Positions 8,968 to 19,484 of a stretch of 64,000 nt of DNA are shown here, one piece after another. The stretch is from Ignavibacterium sp. Its GTDB lineage: Bacteria > Bacteroidota > Ignavibacteria > Ignavibacteriales > Ignavibacteriaceae. A program made the translations under genes and the position numbers. Below the pieces are notes generated by a model that searched no databases, was not told where the DNA came from, and saw only the letters and a program-made list of their open reading frames with translations. Positions within the stretch are counted from its first letter, which is position 1. Every line of letters starts with the position of its first letter. The stretch spans positions 3,502,707-3,566,706 of the forward strand of contig NZ_AP026678.1 in the NCBI RefSeq assembly GCF_025998815.1, read 5' to 3'.

Positions 8968-11445
8968 TTATTTCAATAATATCATTTTCTTACTTTGCTT
9001 GAAATTATCTGTAATTAAAGAATAGAAATAAACTCCGCTCGAAAAATCATTAGCAGAGAATTCAACAGAGTAATTGCCTGCATTCAAAACATCATCAACC
9101 AAAGTTGTAACCTCTCTTCCGAGAATATCGCTAACAATTATTTTAACAGAAGTCTGTTCAGGAATACTGAATTTAATTTTTGTAGATGGATTAAACGGAT
9201 TCGGATAATTCTGTTCAAGTTGATAAGAAACAGGTAACTCCGGATCCGTTTGTTCAACCGATAATGGTGCAAAGTTTACAATTCGTAAATCATCAAAATA
9301 AATTGTGCCGGTGCTTGGATTGCCGGGGAAATATGTTAGCTGATAACTATCAATTCTCAACGGTGGTTCGAGTACTCCATTTCCAAGCCATGTTCCGGTT
9401 TGTCCTTCAGCAAGGTTCCAGTTAACAGCTTTCCAGCCAACCCAATCTATTTCATACCAGGGACTTACTTCATATCCGCCAATGCCCTGATCAATTACAC
9501 AAAATCTGAAATAGTTTCCGCTTCCATCACCCCAGACAAAAGTCTGAAGAATATTTGTGTTGTCAAATGTTGGAGTAACCGGAGTATACTTTTCTCTTAT
9601 CAACCAGTTAGAAGCGCTTGTGTTCCAATCATAATTTAATTGCATTGACCTTGTGCTTCCTGTATTAAGATTTACTATCGAAGAGTTAAGAGCCATTGTT
9701 GTATTTGCAGGATTTACTCCAACAGTTGAACCGGATTCGGTTGGTTGCCACCAGGAACCAACACCATTTTCAAAATTATCAATCAGAAGTAATTGATTGT
9801 ATGTATTGCTTCCAGTCGTGAAAGTAAAATCATTTTGTGAAGTGATTTCATTTCCGTAAAGGTCTTTTATTCCCGGAAGAAGTTGAATTGTGTAAGTTTC
9901 ATTTTCTGCAAGCAATGTCGTAACGAAAAAGTTCAAAGCGCTTTTTCCGTTTACTGTGTAAAATCTCAAAATTCCATTTGCAAAAGTCCCGTTAGAATTT
10001 CTGTAAACTTTAACTTTACCCGAAACTGTTGATGTGCTAAGCGGTTCATCGAATAAGATATTTACAACAGGTTTTATTTCAACATCTGTTGAATTTGGGT
10101 CCGGATAAACACTCAGAATCTGCGGTGCAGTTACATCCTGCGGTTTTGTGTATATGGTTTTTGTAAAAGCATCTCCGGGAGTTCCGTCGCCATTTCCATC
10201 AAATGGATGACCGAATTTTCCCTGGGCAGTTGGATTTATTGTAATCTGGTATGATGAATTAAAGGCAAAGTTTGATGTATTAATTGACAAAGTTTTATCA
10301 CTGTTGCTCCAGGTGAAAGTAACCCCAACAGAAGGATTAATGTTGATTGCATTTTCAGTGGAAGCTCTATCCATTTGTCGAGAGAAGTTTATGACGAAAC
10401 TTTCATATCCCGGATAAAGAGTATCATTTGCTGGTGAAGTGCTTGCAACTGTTGGTGGAACATTTGAAATCATCTGCACATCTTTGAATGTAATGAAAGT
10501 ATCCGGCATTGTAACTGTTGTCAGTAAAGTATCATAACCATTTCTGTAAAACTTAATCGGATGAGTTCCCTGAGGTATGTTTTCAAAGTAGTAAAAACCG
10601 TTTCTTAAAAATTCAGGATCATATCCGAAACGATAGAACAAAGATTCATAAGTATCAGTAGTATCAATCTGACCGTTTATCTCTATGATTGCACCGTTGA
10701 TTGGTAAACCACTTTCATAATCAGTAATTATTCCTGCAACAGTTCCGGCATAAGGTCGCGAAAGATTGTGATATTTTAATATTGTCCAGAACATTGTTTT
10801 GGCTTCCATTCTTTTCCAAAGCTCATTCATATTTCTTTGGTTTTGAGTTGGATTAGTATGAAAACCAGCTTCACTAAGTTCTGAAGCCATATTTGTTTCT
10901 CTGTTTACCCAAAGATATGGAGTTGATCCTGGGACATTATAAAATGTTCTGTCTCCAATAGAACCTCTTGTAGTTGTTCGCATTCCGGCAGTCAGAAGAA
11001 CTACCATAATATCGCTCATCTTTTTTCCACCCGGAGGATATTTTTCAGGACCGTTGATTCCTAATTGTCCCCACAAGAGTAAAGTGCTGTTTGGAGTTGG
11101 TGAAGATGCAGCATCGCTGTGGATTGAGTGGTAATGAGCAGCACCAAGTGCGTTTGCCTGATCAGTTCTTTGTCCCAGTGATACCTGAACAGAATCATTT
11201 TCACGACAAATGTAAACTGTATCAATGTCTGTCCAGTTGAGTAACATTTGTCTGAGATGCAAACCTACTCTTAAGTTTTTCTCTGCTTCCGAGTAACCGT
11301 AAATTCCCATATTTTCAAACTGACTGTGTCCGGGATCCAGATAAATATTCCAGTTCGATAATCCTGTAACCTGTGCTTTCATATCAAAGTGGTTGCACAG
11401 AATTAAACTTATAAATGTGATGACAGCTAAATTTTTTATTTTCAT
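8968..11445 (-). CDS. T9SS-secreted N-acetylmuramoyl-L-alanine amidase (Amidase_3) with Ig-like domains
   Basis: The enzyme is predicted to cut the amide bond between N-acetylmuramic acid and the stem peptide outside the cell. After the signal peptide comes Amidase_3 with its zinc and catalytic residues: His40 in LDPGHSQ, Glu55 in SEAEKN, His109 in HYHSIHSDA, and Glu192 in SEAGFHTNP (numbered from the start given). A carboxypeptidase-regulatory domain follows, then two SbsA-like Ig domains (VASTSPANDTLYPG and ILSVYPDPNSTDVEIKP), a jelly-roll domain (LLLIDNFENGVGSW) and a T9SS tail (NYPNPFNPSTKI). A longer frame opens at 11457, but the ATG at 11445 has GGAG six bases upstream and begins a proper signal peptide, so it is preferred. 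The TolB-like gene lies directly upstream. Amidases of this size with a T9SS tail suggest attack on foreign murein. Confidence 0.9.
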   Translation of the reverse strand: MKIKNLAVITFISLILCNHFDMKAQVTGLSNWNIYLDPGHSQFENMGIYGYSEAEKNLRVGLHLRQMLLNWTDIDTVYICRENDSVQVSLGQRTDQANALGAAHYHSIHSDAASSPTPNSTLLLWGQLGINGPEKYPPGGKKMSDIMVVLLTAGMRTTTRGSIGDRTFYNVPGSTPYLWVNRETNMASELSEAGFHTNPTQNQRNMNELWKRMEAKTMFWTILKYHNLSRPYAGTVAGIITDYESGLPINGAIIEINGQIDTTDTYESLFYRFGYDPEFLRNGFYYFENIPQGTHPIKFYRNGYDTLLTTVTMPDTFITFKDVQMISNVPPTVASTSPANDTLYPGYESFVINFSRQMDRASTENAININPSVGVTFTWSNSDKTLSINTSNFAFNSSYQITINPTAQGKFGHPFDGNGDGTPGDAFTKTIYTKPQDVTAPQILSVYPDPNSTDVEIKPVVNILFDEPLSTSTVSGKVKVYRNSNGTFANGILRFYTVNGKSALNFFVTTLLAENETYTIQLLPGIKDLYGNEITSQNDFTFTTGSNTYNQLLLIDNFENGVGSWWQPTESGSTVGVNPANTTMALNSSIVNLNTGSTRSMQLNYDWNTSASNWLIREKYTPVTPTFDNTNILQTFVWGDGSGNYFRFCVIDQGIGGYEVSPWYEIDWVGWKAVNWNLAEGQTGTWLGNGVLEPPLRIDSYQLTYFPGNPSTGTIYFDDLRIVNFAPLSVEQTDPELPVSYQLEQNYPNPFNPSTKIKFSIPEQTSVKIIVSDILGREVTTLVDDVLNAGNYSVEFSANDFSSGVYFYSLITDNFKQSKKMILLK

Positions 11446-11456
11446 CTTAAACTCCA

Positions 11457-12392
11457 TTAATCCAAATTCATAAAGTAGATTGAACCTTCATCAAAAACTT
11501 CGAATACAATTTTGTTGTTCATAAAAGAAGCGGAAGGTGATAATTCAATTTTGTCATTTGTATTTGTGATGTTTCTTTTTTCAGTTCCATCATATTTAAT
11601 TGTATAAATGTCTGATGAAGTAAACTGATGTCCGTCATCTTCAGTAATCATATAAATCAGGTGTTGTGAATCAGCCATCCATTTTGCTCTGTAACCTTTC
11701 CCTAAATCGACTAACTCAGTTCCATCAATTTTCATCGAATACAAATTACCTCCGTAAATCTCAAATGCAATTCTTTGGTTATCGGGAGAAACGGAAATGT
11801 TCATACATTTTTTACCAGGAGTAGGTTCAAAGATTTTTATTGTGTTATTAGTTAAATCTTTTACACCAATCTTATCATCATTAGTCAGATAAACTAAAAA
11901 TTGTGCTGAACTTTGTCTTTGTTCAACATTTGCAATTAGTCCGGTACTAAAGCTTTCAATCTGATTATCAGTTACGATAAAAACATTTTCATTGTAATTT
12001 GACCATCTTGGTAATGAAGGCATTTTAGTTCTGTAATCAGTAAGTTGTATTGCTTCAGCAGTTTCTACATTATAAATTTTAACTGCGTTGTAGCGAATCG
12101 GTCCATCATAATAAGCTGGTCTGCTTAAAATAAATTTTGAATCAGGTGACCATTGCATTGCGAAACCGGCAGCAATTTCATCAGTGATTTGATTGATAGA
12201 ATTATCAGAAAATTTATAAATCCAGATACCCTGGTATCCTGCTTTTGTGAATGCAACAAATTCACCATTTGGTGAAATTGTTGGATTCATACAAATGTCT
12301 TCAACTGAACCAGTAATTTTGATCGGGAGAGTTTGAGCAACAACATTCATCAGAAGAAGATTTAACATTAAGACGATGATTTTTATTCTCAT
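11457..12392 (-). CDS. Periplasmic TolB-like (PD40) beta-propeller protein
   Basis: A 311-residue exported protein (signal peptide MRIKIIVLMLNLLLMNVVAQ) built of WD40-like PD40 blades. Typical blade pieces are NPTISPNGEFVAFTKAG, MQWSPDSKFILSRP, ISVSPDNQRIAFEIYGG and YRAKWMADSQHLIYM. TolB-type propellers bind protein or ligand partners and are not catalytic. It lacks the TolB N-terminal domain and has no T9SS tail. Its TAA overlaps a possible ATG of the amidase frame, and the amidase ribosome site lies at the junction, so the two are one operon. It may assist the secreted amidase, though this rests on context alone. Confidence 0.75.
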   Translation of the reverse strand: MRIKIIVLMLNLLLMNVVAQTLPIKITGSVEDICMNPTISPNGEFVAFTKAGYQGIWIYKFSDNSINQITDEIAAGFAMQWSPDSKFILSRPAYYDGPIRYNAVKIYNVETAEAIQLTDYRTKMPSLPRWSNYNENVFIVTDNQIESFSTGLIANVEQRQSSAQFLVYLTNDDKIGVKDLTNNTIKIFEPTPGKKCMNISVSPDNQRIAFEIYGGNLYSMKIDGTELVDLGKGYRAKWMADSQHLIYMITEDDGHQFTSSDIYTIKYDGTEKRNITNTNDKIELSPSASFMNNKIVFEVFDEGSIYFMNLD

Positions 12393-12546
12393 CAGAAGTG
12401 CCTTTTAATTTTATTTGATAATTATAAATTGTTATCTGCTTCCCCATAAGAGCATTGAAAAGATATTAAAAATTTTTTTAACAATCATTATATAATTTCA
12501 ATTATTTCGTTTCTATTTTTGAAATGAAATTAAAAGGTGCTTTTAA

Positions 12547-14013
12547 ATGAATAAAAAACTTACCATAGTAATTCCAAAAGGCAATAAGCAGGCAAATCAG
12601 GTTACTATCGAAAGATTAAAGAATAATCTTTTAGTCGATAAAATAATTTTGCTTTCCAATGATGATGATAAACTTAATGCTGATGAAGTAATTCAAATTG
12701 AAAGTTTTCAGACAACAGATACAATTAAAAAAATTTCCAAACATCTTAATACTCAATATGTTTTGTTGGTTTTAAGTGATAAGCCAATTCTTCCTGGTCA
12801 TTTTATGATTGAAAGATTCATTCAGATCTCTGAAAACACAAACGCCGGATTGGTTTACTCCGATTTTTATGAATCGGAAAACGGTACTTTGATTGCTCAC
12901 CAGGTAATTGATTATCAGGAAGGAAGTTTACGAGATGATTTTGATTTCGGTGAGATGCTTTTCATCAGAGCAGATGCTTTCAAAAATGCAGTTAGCAAAA
13001 TGAACAGTGATTATAAGTTCGCAGGAATTTATGATTTGCGATTAAAAATTTCAGAAAGTAATTCTTTGTTTCATATTCAGGAATACTTATACACAGTAGA
13101 AAAAGCTGAGAAAGTTGGAACAGAGGATAAACATTTCAGTTATGTTGATCCGAAAAACAGACAAGTACAAATTGAAATGGAAGCTGCCTGTACAGAGCAT
13201 TTGAAAACTGTTGGAGCGTATTTAAAACCCGAGCAAAAACAAATTGAGTTTGAAAATAATTTTGAATTTGAAGCAAGTGTTATAATTCCAGTTCGCAACA
13301 GAGTTAAAACAATTGGCGATGCAATCAAATCAGTTTTATCACAAAATACAAATTTTAAATTCAATCTGATTATAGTTGATAATCATTCAACTGATGGCAC
13401 TACCGAAGTAATATCAAAACACGCAAAAGAAGATAACAGAATAATTCATATTATTCCCGAAAGAAAAGATCTTGGAATCGGAGGTTGCTGGAATGAAGCA
13501 GTTCATCATCAAAAATGCGGAAGATTTGCTTGTCAGTTAGATAGCGATGACATCTATAAAGATGAGAATACACTTCAGACAATAGTTGATACTTTTCATA
13601 AAGAGAAATGTGCGATGGTAATAGGTTCATACCAGATTACAGATTTTAATCTAAATGAATTACCACCGGGACTAATAGATCACAGAGAATGGACAGATGA
13701 AAATGGTGCAAACAATGCATTAAGAATTAATGGACTTGGTGCACCACGTGCGTTTTACACTCCAATTCTTCGTGAGATAAAAATTCCGAATGTTAGTTAT
13801 GGTGAAGACTATGCTGTTGGTTTAGCAATTAGTCGTGATTATAAAATTGGTAGAATCTATCATTCACTTTATCTTTGCAGAAGGTGGGAAGGTAATACTG
13901 ATGCAAAGCTTGATTTACCAAGAATAAACTCAAATAATTTTTATAAAGACAAAATCAGAACAATCGAATTATTAGCACGGAAAAAGAAAAACTCTGCAAA
14001 GGTTAAAATTTAA
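12547..14013 (+). CDS. Glycosyltransferase family 2 protein with two GT-A-like domains
   Basis: A 488-residue cytoplasmic protein. The C-terminal part (about 240-470) is a clear GT2 domain: [33 protein letters not shown] and the metal-binding DSDD at 332-335. It also has a [11 protein letters not shown] segment, where GED fits the usual catalytic-base position. The N-terminal 230 residues look like a second, degenerate nucleotide-sugar domain ([14 protein letters not shown] at the start, later [13 protein letters not shown]). An AAGG ribosome site precedes the ATG. It stands alone between divergent neighbours. The donor and acceptor cannot be told, and no partner biosynthetic genes are adjacent. 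Confidence 0.85.
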   Translation: MNKKLTIVIPKGNKQANQVTIERLKNNLLVDKIILLSNDDDKLNADEVIQIESFQTTDTIKKISKHLNTQYVLLVLSDKPILPGHFMIERFIQISENTNAGLVYSDFYESENGTLIAHQVIDYQEGSLRDDFDFGEMLFIRADAFKNAVSKMNSDYKFAGIYDLRLKISESNSLFHIQEYLYTVEKAEKVGTEDKHFSYVDPKNRQVQIEMEAACTEHLKTVGAYLKPEQKQIEFENNFEFEASVIIPVRNRVKTIGDAIKSVLSQNTNFKFNLIIVDNHSTDGTTEVISKHAKEDNRIIHIIPERKDLGIGGCWNEAVHHQKCGRFACQLDSDDIYKDENTLQTIVDTFHKEKCAMVIGSYQITDFNLNELPPGLIDHREWTDENGANNALRINGLGAPRAFYTPILREIKIPNVSYGEDYAVGLAISRDYKIGRIYHSLYLCRRWEGNTDAKLDLPRINSNNFYKDKIRTIELLARKKKNSAKVKI

Positions 14014-14090
14014 CACCGAAATATTGTTTATAAATGACTTTTGTAGATGCAATTTATTGACTTTAGCAAGCGAAATAATTAGTTTTTCAA

Positions 14091-14113
14091 TAGTCAAAAA
14101 TTCCAATTGACTA
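14091..14113. promoter_or_regulatory. Inverted repeat upstream of the first TonB receptor operon
   Basis: TAGTCAA and TTGACTA form a perfect 7-base inverted repeat with a 9-base spacer. The right arm supplies a TTGACT element, and another TTGACT lies at 14057-14062, 75 to 131 bases before the TonB receptor ATG. It could be an operator over a promoter; no clear -10 element is visible, so the call is tentative. Confidence 0.3.
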
Positions 14114-14187
14114 AAAATTAATTCACGATAGAACTATATGAATACCGTAACAGGTTTTCATAATTTTCCATCAAAGGAGTCAGAGAT

Positions 14188-17100
14188 ATGAGAAAACTTC
14201 TACTGTTCTTCACCCTCTTTATAACTGCCTTCACAATTCAATCCTTTGCACAAACAGGAAAAATAAGCGGATATGTCCGTGACGCTGAAACAGGCGAAGA
14301 GCTTATTGGTGCAAATGTAATTATTGAAGGCACGACAATGGGTGCCGCAACGAATATTGATGGTTATTATTCAATTATCAATGTTCCTCCCGGCTCTTAT
14401 ACAGTAAGAGCTTCAATGGTTGGTTATTCTCCCAAAACCTTTCAGGATGTAAGAGTAAATATCAATTTAACAACTGAATTGAATATTACTCTTAGTTCAT
14501 CTGCAATACAGACTGAAGAAGTTGTGGTAATTGCAACCCAACCGATTGTTCGTCAGGATGTTTCTTCAAGTGTTGTGAACCTGAATATTGAAGAAGTAAA
14601 AAGCTTACCTGTTGTAAGTGTAACAGGAATCATTGGACTTCAGGCAGGTGTTCAGGGCTTAACGATTCGTGGTGGTGGAAGTGATCAAACTGCATTTGTA
14701 GTTAATGGTATCACACTTCGCGATGAAAGAGATAACACACCTTATACCGGAATCAGTTTTACATCAATCGAAGAATTGCAGATTCAGACAGGTGGTTTTA
14801 ATGCTGAATATGGAAACATTCGCTCAGGTCTTATCAACATTGTAACCAAAGAAGGAAAGAAAGATAAATATTCAGTTTCCTTTATTGGAAGATACAGACC
14901 TGCAGGAAGAAAACATTTTGGCGCAGCTGTCAATGATCCAAATTCATATTGGATAAAACCATATATTGATCCTGATGTCGCATGGACTGGAACAAACAAT
15001 GGAAATTGGGATATATACACTCAAAGAAATTATGCAAAATTCCCCGGTGGATGGAATGCTGTTTCCGAAGCTTTGTTAAGTGATTCTGACCCAACAAATG
15101 ATTTAACACCTGAAGCAGCTCAGCAACTATTCTTATGGCAACACAGAAGAGAACTTGATATCAATAAACATGATTATGATGTTGATATGAGTGTAAGTGG
15201 TCCGGTTCCGGGTGGGCAATCGCTTGGTAATCTGAGGTTTTTAGCTTCATACAGACAAACCAGAGAAATGTATTACATTCCTCTTTCAAAAGATTCTTAT
15301 CAGGATTTTAATGGTCAGATTAGATTAACTTCTGACATTGCAACCGGAATGAAGCTATCAGTTGAAGGATTATATGGAGAGCAAACCGGAACAAACAGCA
15401 GTCGTTCAGGTGGACCTGGTTTATTCCGTTCTGCTTCCGGTATTGCAAGCAATATCGATGTGAGAGCTGGTGCAAGCTATCTTGATGCCCGAGTTTATGC
15501 GTCAGATTACTGGGCTCCAAGTAAGATCATAACTAATATGCAAGGATTTAAATTTACTCATGTTTTAAGTCCTCAAACATTCTATGAAGTACTCGGAAGT
15601 CGTGTTGCATCGAAGTATGATACAAATCCGGGAAGAAAAAGAGATACAAGAAAACTTTATAATATTGGTGGTGTTCTGTTCGATGAATCTCCAATTGGTT
15701 ACTTTAGTGGAGTAAGCTCCGGAATTGGTTCTGCAATGAATATGGGACTTGGATACAGTAACTCAAGAGATTCAAGTAAACTTGCCACATACACATTAAA
15801 AACAGATTTTGCCAGCCAGGTTGATAAATATAACTACATAAAAACCGGATTCGAATTTATTTATACAGATAACAATGTTAACTATGGTTTAATTGAACCG
15901 GCTCTGCCTTCAAGCAATTCAATTTCAGCATGGCATACATTCCCGAAAAGATTAGGAGTTTATGTTCAGGACAAACTTGAGTTTGAAGGTATGATTGCAA
16001 ATCTCGGTATAAGATTAGACTATCTTGACCCGGGCGGAGAGTGGTATGAATATGATCCATACAACAAAGCTCTTTCCGGAAAATTTGCTGGTGGATTGGA
16101 TACTCTGTTAAAGAAAGTTAGCGTTGAGAAACAATTAAACATTTCACCACGACTTGGTGTAGCATTCCCAATCACAGTTAACAGCAAACTTTATTTCAAC
16201 TATGGTCATTTCAGATCAATGCCCGTTCCTGAAAACTTGTTCTTGTTAAGACGCTCTCTTTCAACATTCGAAGTAACAAGAATTGCAAATCCTTCGAATC
16301 CATTACCAAGGACTATTGCTTATGAGTTGGGTTACGAACAAAATATGTTTGATCAGTTTTTATTAAGTATTAAAGGTTATTACAAAGACATAAGCGATCA
16401 ACCAAGATTGGTAACTTATATCAGCAGAAATGGTGCAGTTAATTATTCCAGACCTGAACCGAACAACTATGCTGATATCAGAGGATTTGAGATTGAACTT
16501 CGCAAGAACAGAGGCGAATGGATAACAGGATTTTTCAACTATACTTATATGGTCACAACAAGCGGTTTCTTCGGACTTGATATTTATTATGAAGACCCAG
16601 CATTATTCAGACAAAGACAAACTGATACAAAACTACTTTATCAGAATAAACCTGTTCCTCAACCTTATGCTCGTGCTAATATTGATATCTTTACTCCTGA
16701 TGATTGGGGTCCGAGTTTAGGCGGAGTAAAAATCTTTGATAAGTGGAGATTGAATTTGCTCGGAACCTGGAGTTCAGGAACATTCTTTAGTTGGACTGGT
16801 CCCGGTGCAGCACAAGCTGGTTATGAAAATAATTTCCAATGGAATGATTTCTATAATCTTGATTTAAGATTATCAAAGACATTTAATTTCGGAAGACTTG
16901 AAGTAGAATTATTTATGGATATGTATAATGCATTAAATATCCGTTATATGAGTTATCAGGCAGGATTTGTTGATGCACAGGATTATTATGATTATATGAA
17001 ATCACTTCATCTGCCGGCAGATAAAGTTAAAGATTTCAATTATGGCAATATTCCGGGTGATGATAATCCGGGTGATTACAGAAAACCAGGAGTTGAATGG

Positions 17101-17346
17101 CAACCTTTAGAGTATGCTAACAATGTTTTTACACTGTCGAATCCAAATAAAAGAGCCTGGTATTTTGATGCACAAACAAGCAATTATTATCAATGGGATG
17201 GAAATAAATGGAATAAAGTACCTGATTCAAAAGTAAAGGAAGTGCTTGATAACAAAGCGTACATTGATATGCCTAATTTGCATTATACAACTTTTCTTAA
17301 CCCAAGAAATATATTCTTCGGAATTAAATTTAATTTCGATTTATAA
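14188..17346 (+). CDS. TonB-dependent outer-membrane receptor (cassette 1)
   Basis: A 1052-residue receptor that imports a ligand across the outer membrane using TonB energy. Order: signal peptide (about 1-21); a carboxypeptidase-regulatory-like domain (about 23-108, GKISGYVRDAETGEELIGAN); a plug domain (about 125-235, with GLTIRGGGSDQTAFVVNG and GGFNAEYGNIRSGLINIVT); then a 22-strand-type barrel ending in RNIFFGIKFNFDL with a terminal aromatic/hydrophobic pattern. A strong AAAGGAG ribosome site lies upstream. It is first in a plus-strand run to 24056. No SusD homologue follows; a large exoprotein takes that place. The ligand is unknown. It shares domain order and gene context with the receptor at 44113. 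Confidence 0.93.
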   Translation: MRKLLLFFTLFITAFTIQSFAQTGKISGYVRDAETGEELIGANVIIEGTTMGAATNIDGYYSIINVPPGSYTVRASMVGYSPKTFQDVRVNINLTTELNITLSSSAIQTEEVVVIATQPIVRQDVSSSVVNLNIEEVKSLPVVSVTGIIGLQAGVQGLTIRGGGSDQTAFVVNGITLRDERDNTPYTGISFTSIEELQIQTGGFNAEYGNIRSGLINIVTKEGKKDKYSVSFIGRYRPAGRKHFGAAVNDPNSYWIKPYIDPDVAWTGTNNGNWDIYTQRNYAKFPGGWNAVSEALLSDSDPTNDLTPEAAQQLFLWQHRRELDINKHDYDVDMSVSGPVPGGQSLGNLRFLASYRQTREMYYIPLSKDSYQDFNGQIRLTSDIATGMKLSVEGLYGEQTGTNSSRSGGPGLFRSASGIASNIDVRAGASYLDARVYASDYWAPSKIITNMQGFKFTHVLSPQTFYEVLGSRVASKYDTNPGRKRDTRKLYNIGGVLFDESPIGYFSGVSSGIGSAMNMGLGYSNSRDSSKLATYTLKTDFASQVDKYNYIKTGFEFIYTDNNVNYGLIEPALPSSNSISAWHTFPKRLGVYVQDKLEFEGMIANLGIRLDYLDPGGEWYEYDPYNKALSGKFAGGLDTLLKKVSVEKQLNISPRLGVAFPITVNSKLYFNYGHFRSMPVPENLFLLRRSLSTFEVTRIANPSNPLPRTIAYELGYEQNMFDQFLLSIKGYYKDISDQPRLVTYISRNGAVNYSRPEPNNYADIRGFEIELRKNRGEWITGFFNYTYMVTTSGFFGLDIYYEDPALFRQRQTDTKLLYQNKPVPQPYARANIDIFTPDDWGPSLGGVKIFDKWRLNLLGTWSSGTFFSWTGPGAAQAGYENNFQWNDFYNLDLRLSKTFNFGRLEVELFMDMYNALNIRYMSYQAGFVDAQDYYDYMKSLHLPADKVKDFNYGNIPGDDNPGDYRKPGVEWQPLEYANNVFTLSNPNKRAWYFDAQTSNYYQWDGNKWNKVPDSKVKEVLDNKAYIDMPNLHYTTFLNPRNIFFGIKFNFDL

Positions 17347-17374
17347 TAGTTAAAGAATTTAAATAGAGGAACTA

Positions 17375-19450
17375 ATGAAAAGATTAAAACAAACAACACA
17401 GCTATCAATCATACTGATTTCCATAATGTTTGTTTTCCTTTCATCAACTGAAGTGAAAGCACAATTCACAAATGTCTGGATGTCAGCAGGTAGTTTACAT
17501 AGCTGGTATTCGGAAATTGGCTCTGAGCTTGAAGAAGCATTCGTCAGAAGACAACAGTACGGAATGCAATGGCCAGCAATTTACAAAGCTCAGGATATGC
17601 AGGCAGCCAGAGGATTCTGGATTGGTGCTAAAGATTTCACTGATGAACAGGGAAATAATTTTCCTTATAAAGTTGTAACAATCGGACCTCGTAATCCAAT
17701 GTTTTACGCTGCTTATCCTGTTAAAATGGAACTCGTTAGCAAGTTTGATGCTCCGATTGTAACTGTTGATGGAAATCTTACTTATGAGAAATCCGTAACC
17801 ATAGACAGAGTGGAAGATACTCTCAAAGCTGATAGAATGATTATCAATGCTGTTAACACCCAGCTTGGTGTTACAATGGAAAGAAAAATTTATCAGTTCT
17901 CTCAGCAGTATCACGATAATTACATCGTTTATGAATATACATTTACAAATACCGGTAACACAGACGGCGACCCGGAAATCGAACTTCCTAACAATACTGT
18001 TAAAGATATGTATGTTTTCTGGACTTACAGAAATGCTGTTAATGCTTCTACAAGATATGTAATTGGTAATTCAACAGGTTGGGGTAAAAATACAATGAAC
18101 GATGCCAGAGGCGATGGAGTTAAACCAGATCCTGCCGGTGAACAATTTCGTTGTCAGTTCTCCTGGCATGGTTTCACTGGTGAAAAAGATGTTTCTTATG
18201 ATAATATCGGTGGACCTATCTGGGCACTGAATAGTAATGCGTTATTATATAATGCTTCTGATGATACAATTGGAAGACTTGGTGCAACACAATTCATTGG
18301 AGTATTAACATTACACGCTGATAAATCGGCAACTGATAAATCAGATGATCCTGCTCAACCTTCTCACACTTCTTATCTTGATTCTGATGATGATAAATTA
18401 TTAGGCGGTAGAGATAATGCTTTTAATATTGCAAGAATGACAACTCAATATGAGTTTATGGCTAACACCGGTCATATGAGTCCGAGACACGCAGACCTTG
18501 TTGAGCCAAGTGGTGATTTCGCTCTGCAAAGAACAAACCCGAACCTTGGCAATACTGGTGGGTTTTCATTTAATAACGGCTATGGTCCTTATACACTGGG
18601 TCCTGGTGAAAGCGTAAGAATTGTTATGGTTGAAGGTGCTGATGGACTCTCAAGAGCAGAGCAGATTAGAGTTGGAAGATTATTTAAAACCGGGGGTATA
18701 AGTGCTATTGATAAAGACAGAATAGTTATCGACAGCGGAAGAGTAAAACTGTTTCAGACTTTCCAGCGAGCAACTGATAACTTCAATTCCGGTTGGAACA
18801 TTCCTCAGCCGCCAAGACCTCCCAAAACATTTGAAGTTCAGGGACTTGGTGACAGAATTTCTCTTACCTGGTCTGTTGATGCTTCTGATCCAAATCCGCC
18901 AACAGGTTTCAGAATTTATCGTACACTTGGCGATTACTTCAGAGATTATACTTTGATTGCAGAGCTTCCTGCAGATGCCAGAAGTTTTGATGATGTAACA
19001 GCAATTCGCGGTTTCAGTTATTTCTACTATATAACTGCTATTGGTGCTGATCAACCTGGTGGACCTGGAACTCCTCCGGGAAAACTTGAGAGCAGCAGAT
19101 ATTATACTCAAACTTATGAACCGGTCACATTGAAAAGACCTCCGGAAAAAGATTTATCAAAAATCAAAATTGTTCCTAATCCTTATGTTATAGATTCTGA
19201 TTTCAGATATTCAGGAAGATATGACGATGATAAAATTTCATTCTTCAATCTCCCGACAAATTGTACTATAAAGATTTATACAGAACTTGGTGAATTGATC
19301 AAGACAATTGAACACAAGGGAAGTGGTGATAATTACTGGTATAATGTTACTTCATCAAACCAGATAGTTGCAAGCGGAATTTACATCGCAGTATTTACAG
19401 ATAATGATACAGGCGAAAGTAAGATTGAAAAATTCGCAATTATCCGTTAA
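17375..19450 (+). CDS. Secreted FN3-containing exoprotein paired with the TonB receptor (cassette 1)
   Basis: This is a 691-residue exported protein of unknown function. It has a signal peptide (about 1-30) and a large N-terminal region (about 30-470) with no domain I can name. A fibronectin type III-like domain follows (about 485-590, TFEVQGLGDRISLTWSVDAS, then GFRIYRTLGDYF). The C-terminal module is FlgD/T9SS-like: KIKIVPNPYVIDSDF, then FFNLPTNCTIKIYTELGELI and ASGIYIAVF. Its paralogue at 47100-49088 has the same order and occupies the same place behind a TonB receptor. It may be a surface ligand-binding partner in place of SusD; that is inference. The start follows the receptor stop by 28 bases. 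Confidence 0.72.
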   Translation: MKRLKQTTQLSIILISIMFVFLSSTEVKAQFTNVWMSAGSLHSWYSEIGSELEEAFVRRQQYGMQWPAIYKAQDMQAARGFWIGAKDFTDEQGNNFPYKVVTIGPRNPMFYAAYPVKMELVSKFDAPIVTVDGNLTYEKSVTIDRVEDTLKADRMIINAVNTQLGVTMERKIYQFSQQYHDNYIVYEYTFTNTGNTDGDPEIELPNNTVKDMYVFWTYRNAVNASTRYVIGNSTGWGKNTMNDARGDGVKPDPAGEQFRCQFSWHGFTGEKDVSYDNIGGPIWALNSNALLYNASDDTIGRLGATQFIGVLTLHADKSATDKSDDPAQPSHTSYLDSDDDKLLGGRDNAFNIARMTTQYEFMANTGHMSPRHADLVEPSGDFALQRTNPNLGNTGGFSFNNGYGPYTLGPGESVRIVMVEGADGLSRAEQIRVGRLFKTGGISAIDKDRIVIDSGRVKLFQTFQRATDNFNSGWNIPQPPRPPKTFEVQGLGDRISLTWSVDASDPNPPTGFRIYRTLGDYFRDYTLIAELPADARSFDDVTAIRGFSYFYYITAIGADQPGGPGTPPGKLESSRYYTQTYEPVTLKRPPEKDLSKIKIVPNPYVIDSDFRYSGRYDDDKISFFNLPTNCTIKIYTELGELIKTIEHKGSGDNYWYNVTSSNQIVASGIYIAVFTDNDTGESKIEKFAIIR

Positions 19451-19484
19451 CAAAAATTTTATGAAAATAAAAAAGGCATTACAA

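Noticed and set aside
17495..17914. Antisense open frame of 139 codons within the exoprotein gene
   Set aside because: Opposite-strand shadow of a strong gene; no ribosome site, no family resemblance. Similar antisense frames at 18680-19111, 40410-40610 and 47587-47985 were dropped for the same reason.
17375..19450. The exoprotein behind the TonB receptor as a SusD homologue
   Set aside because: It has no lipoprotein signal and no helical TPR-type pattern; it has an FN3-like domain and a FlgD-like tail instead. The same holds for 47100-49088.
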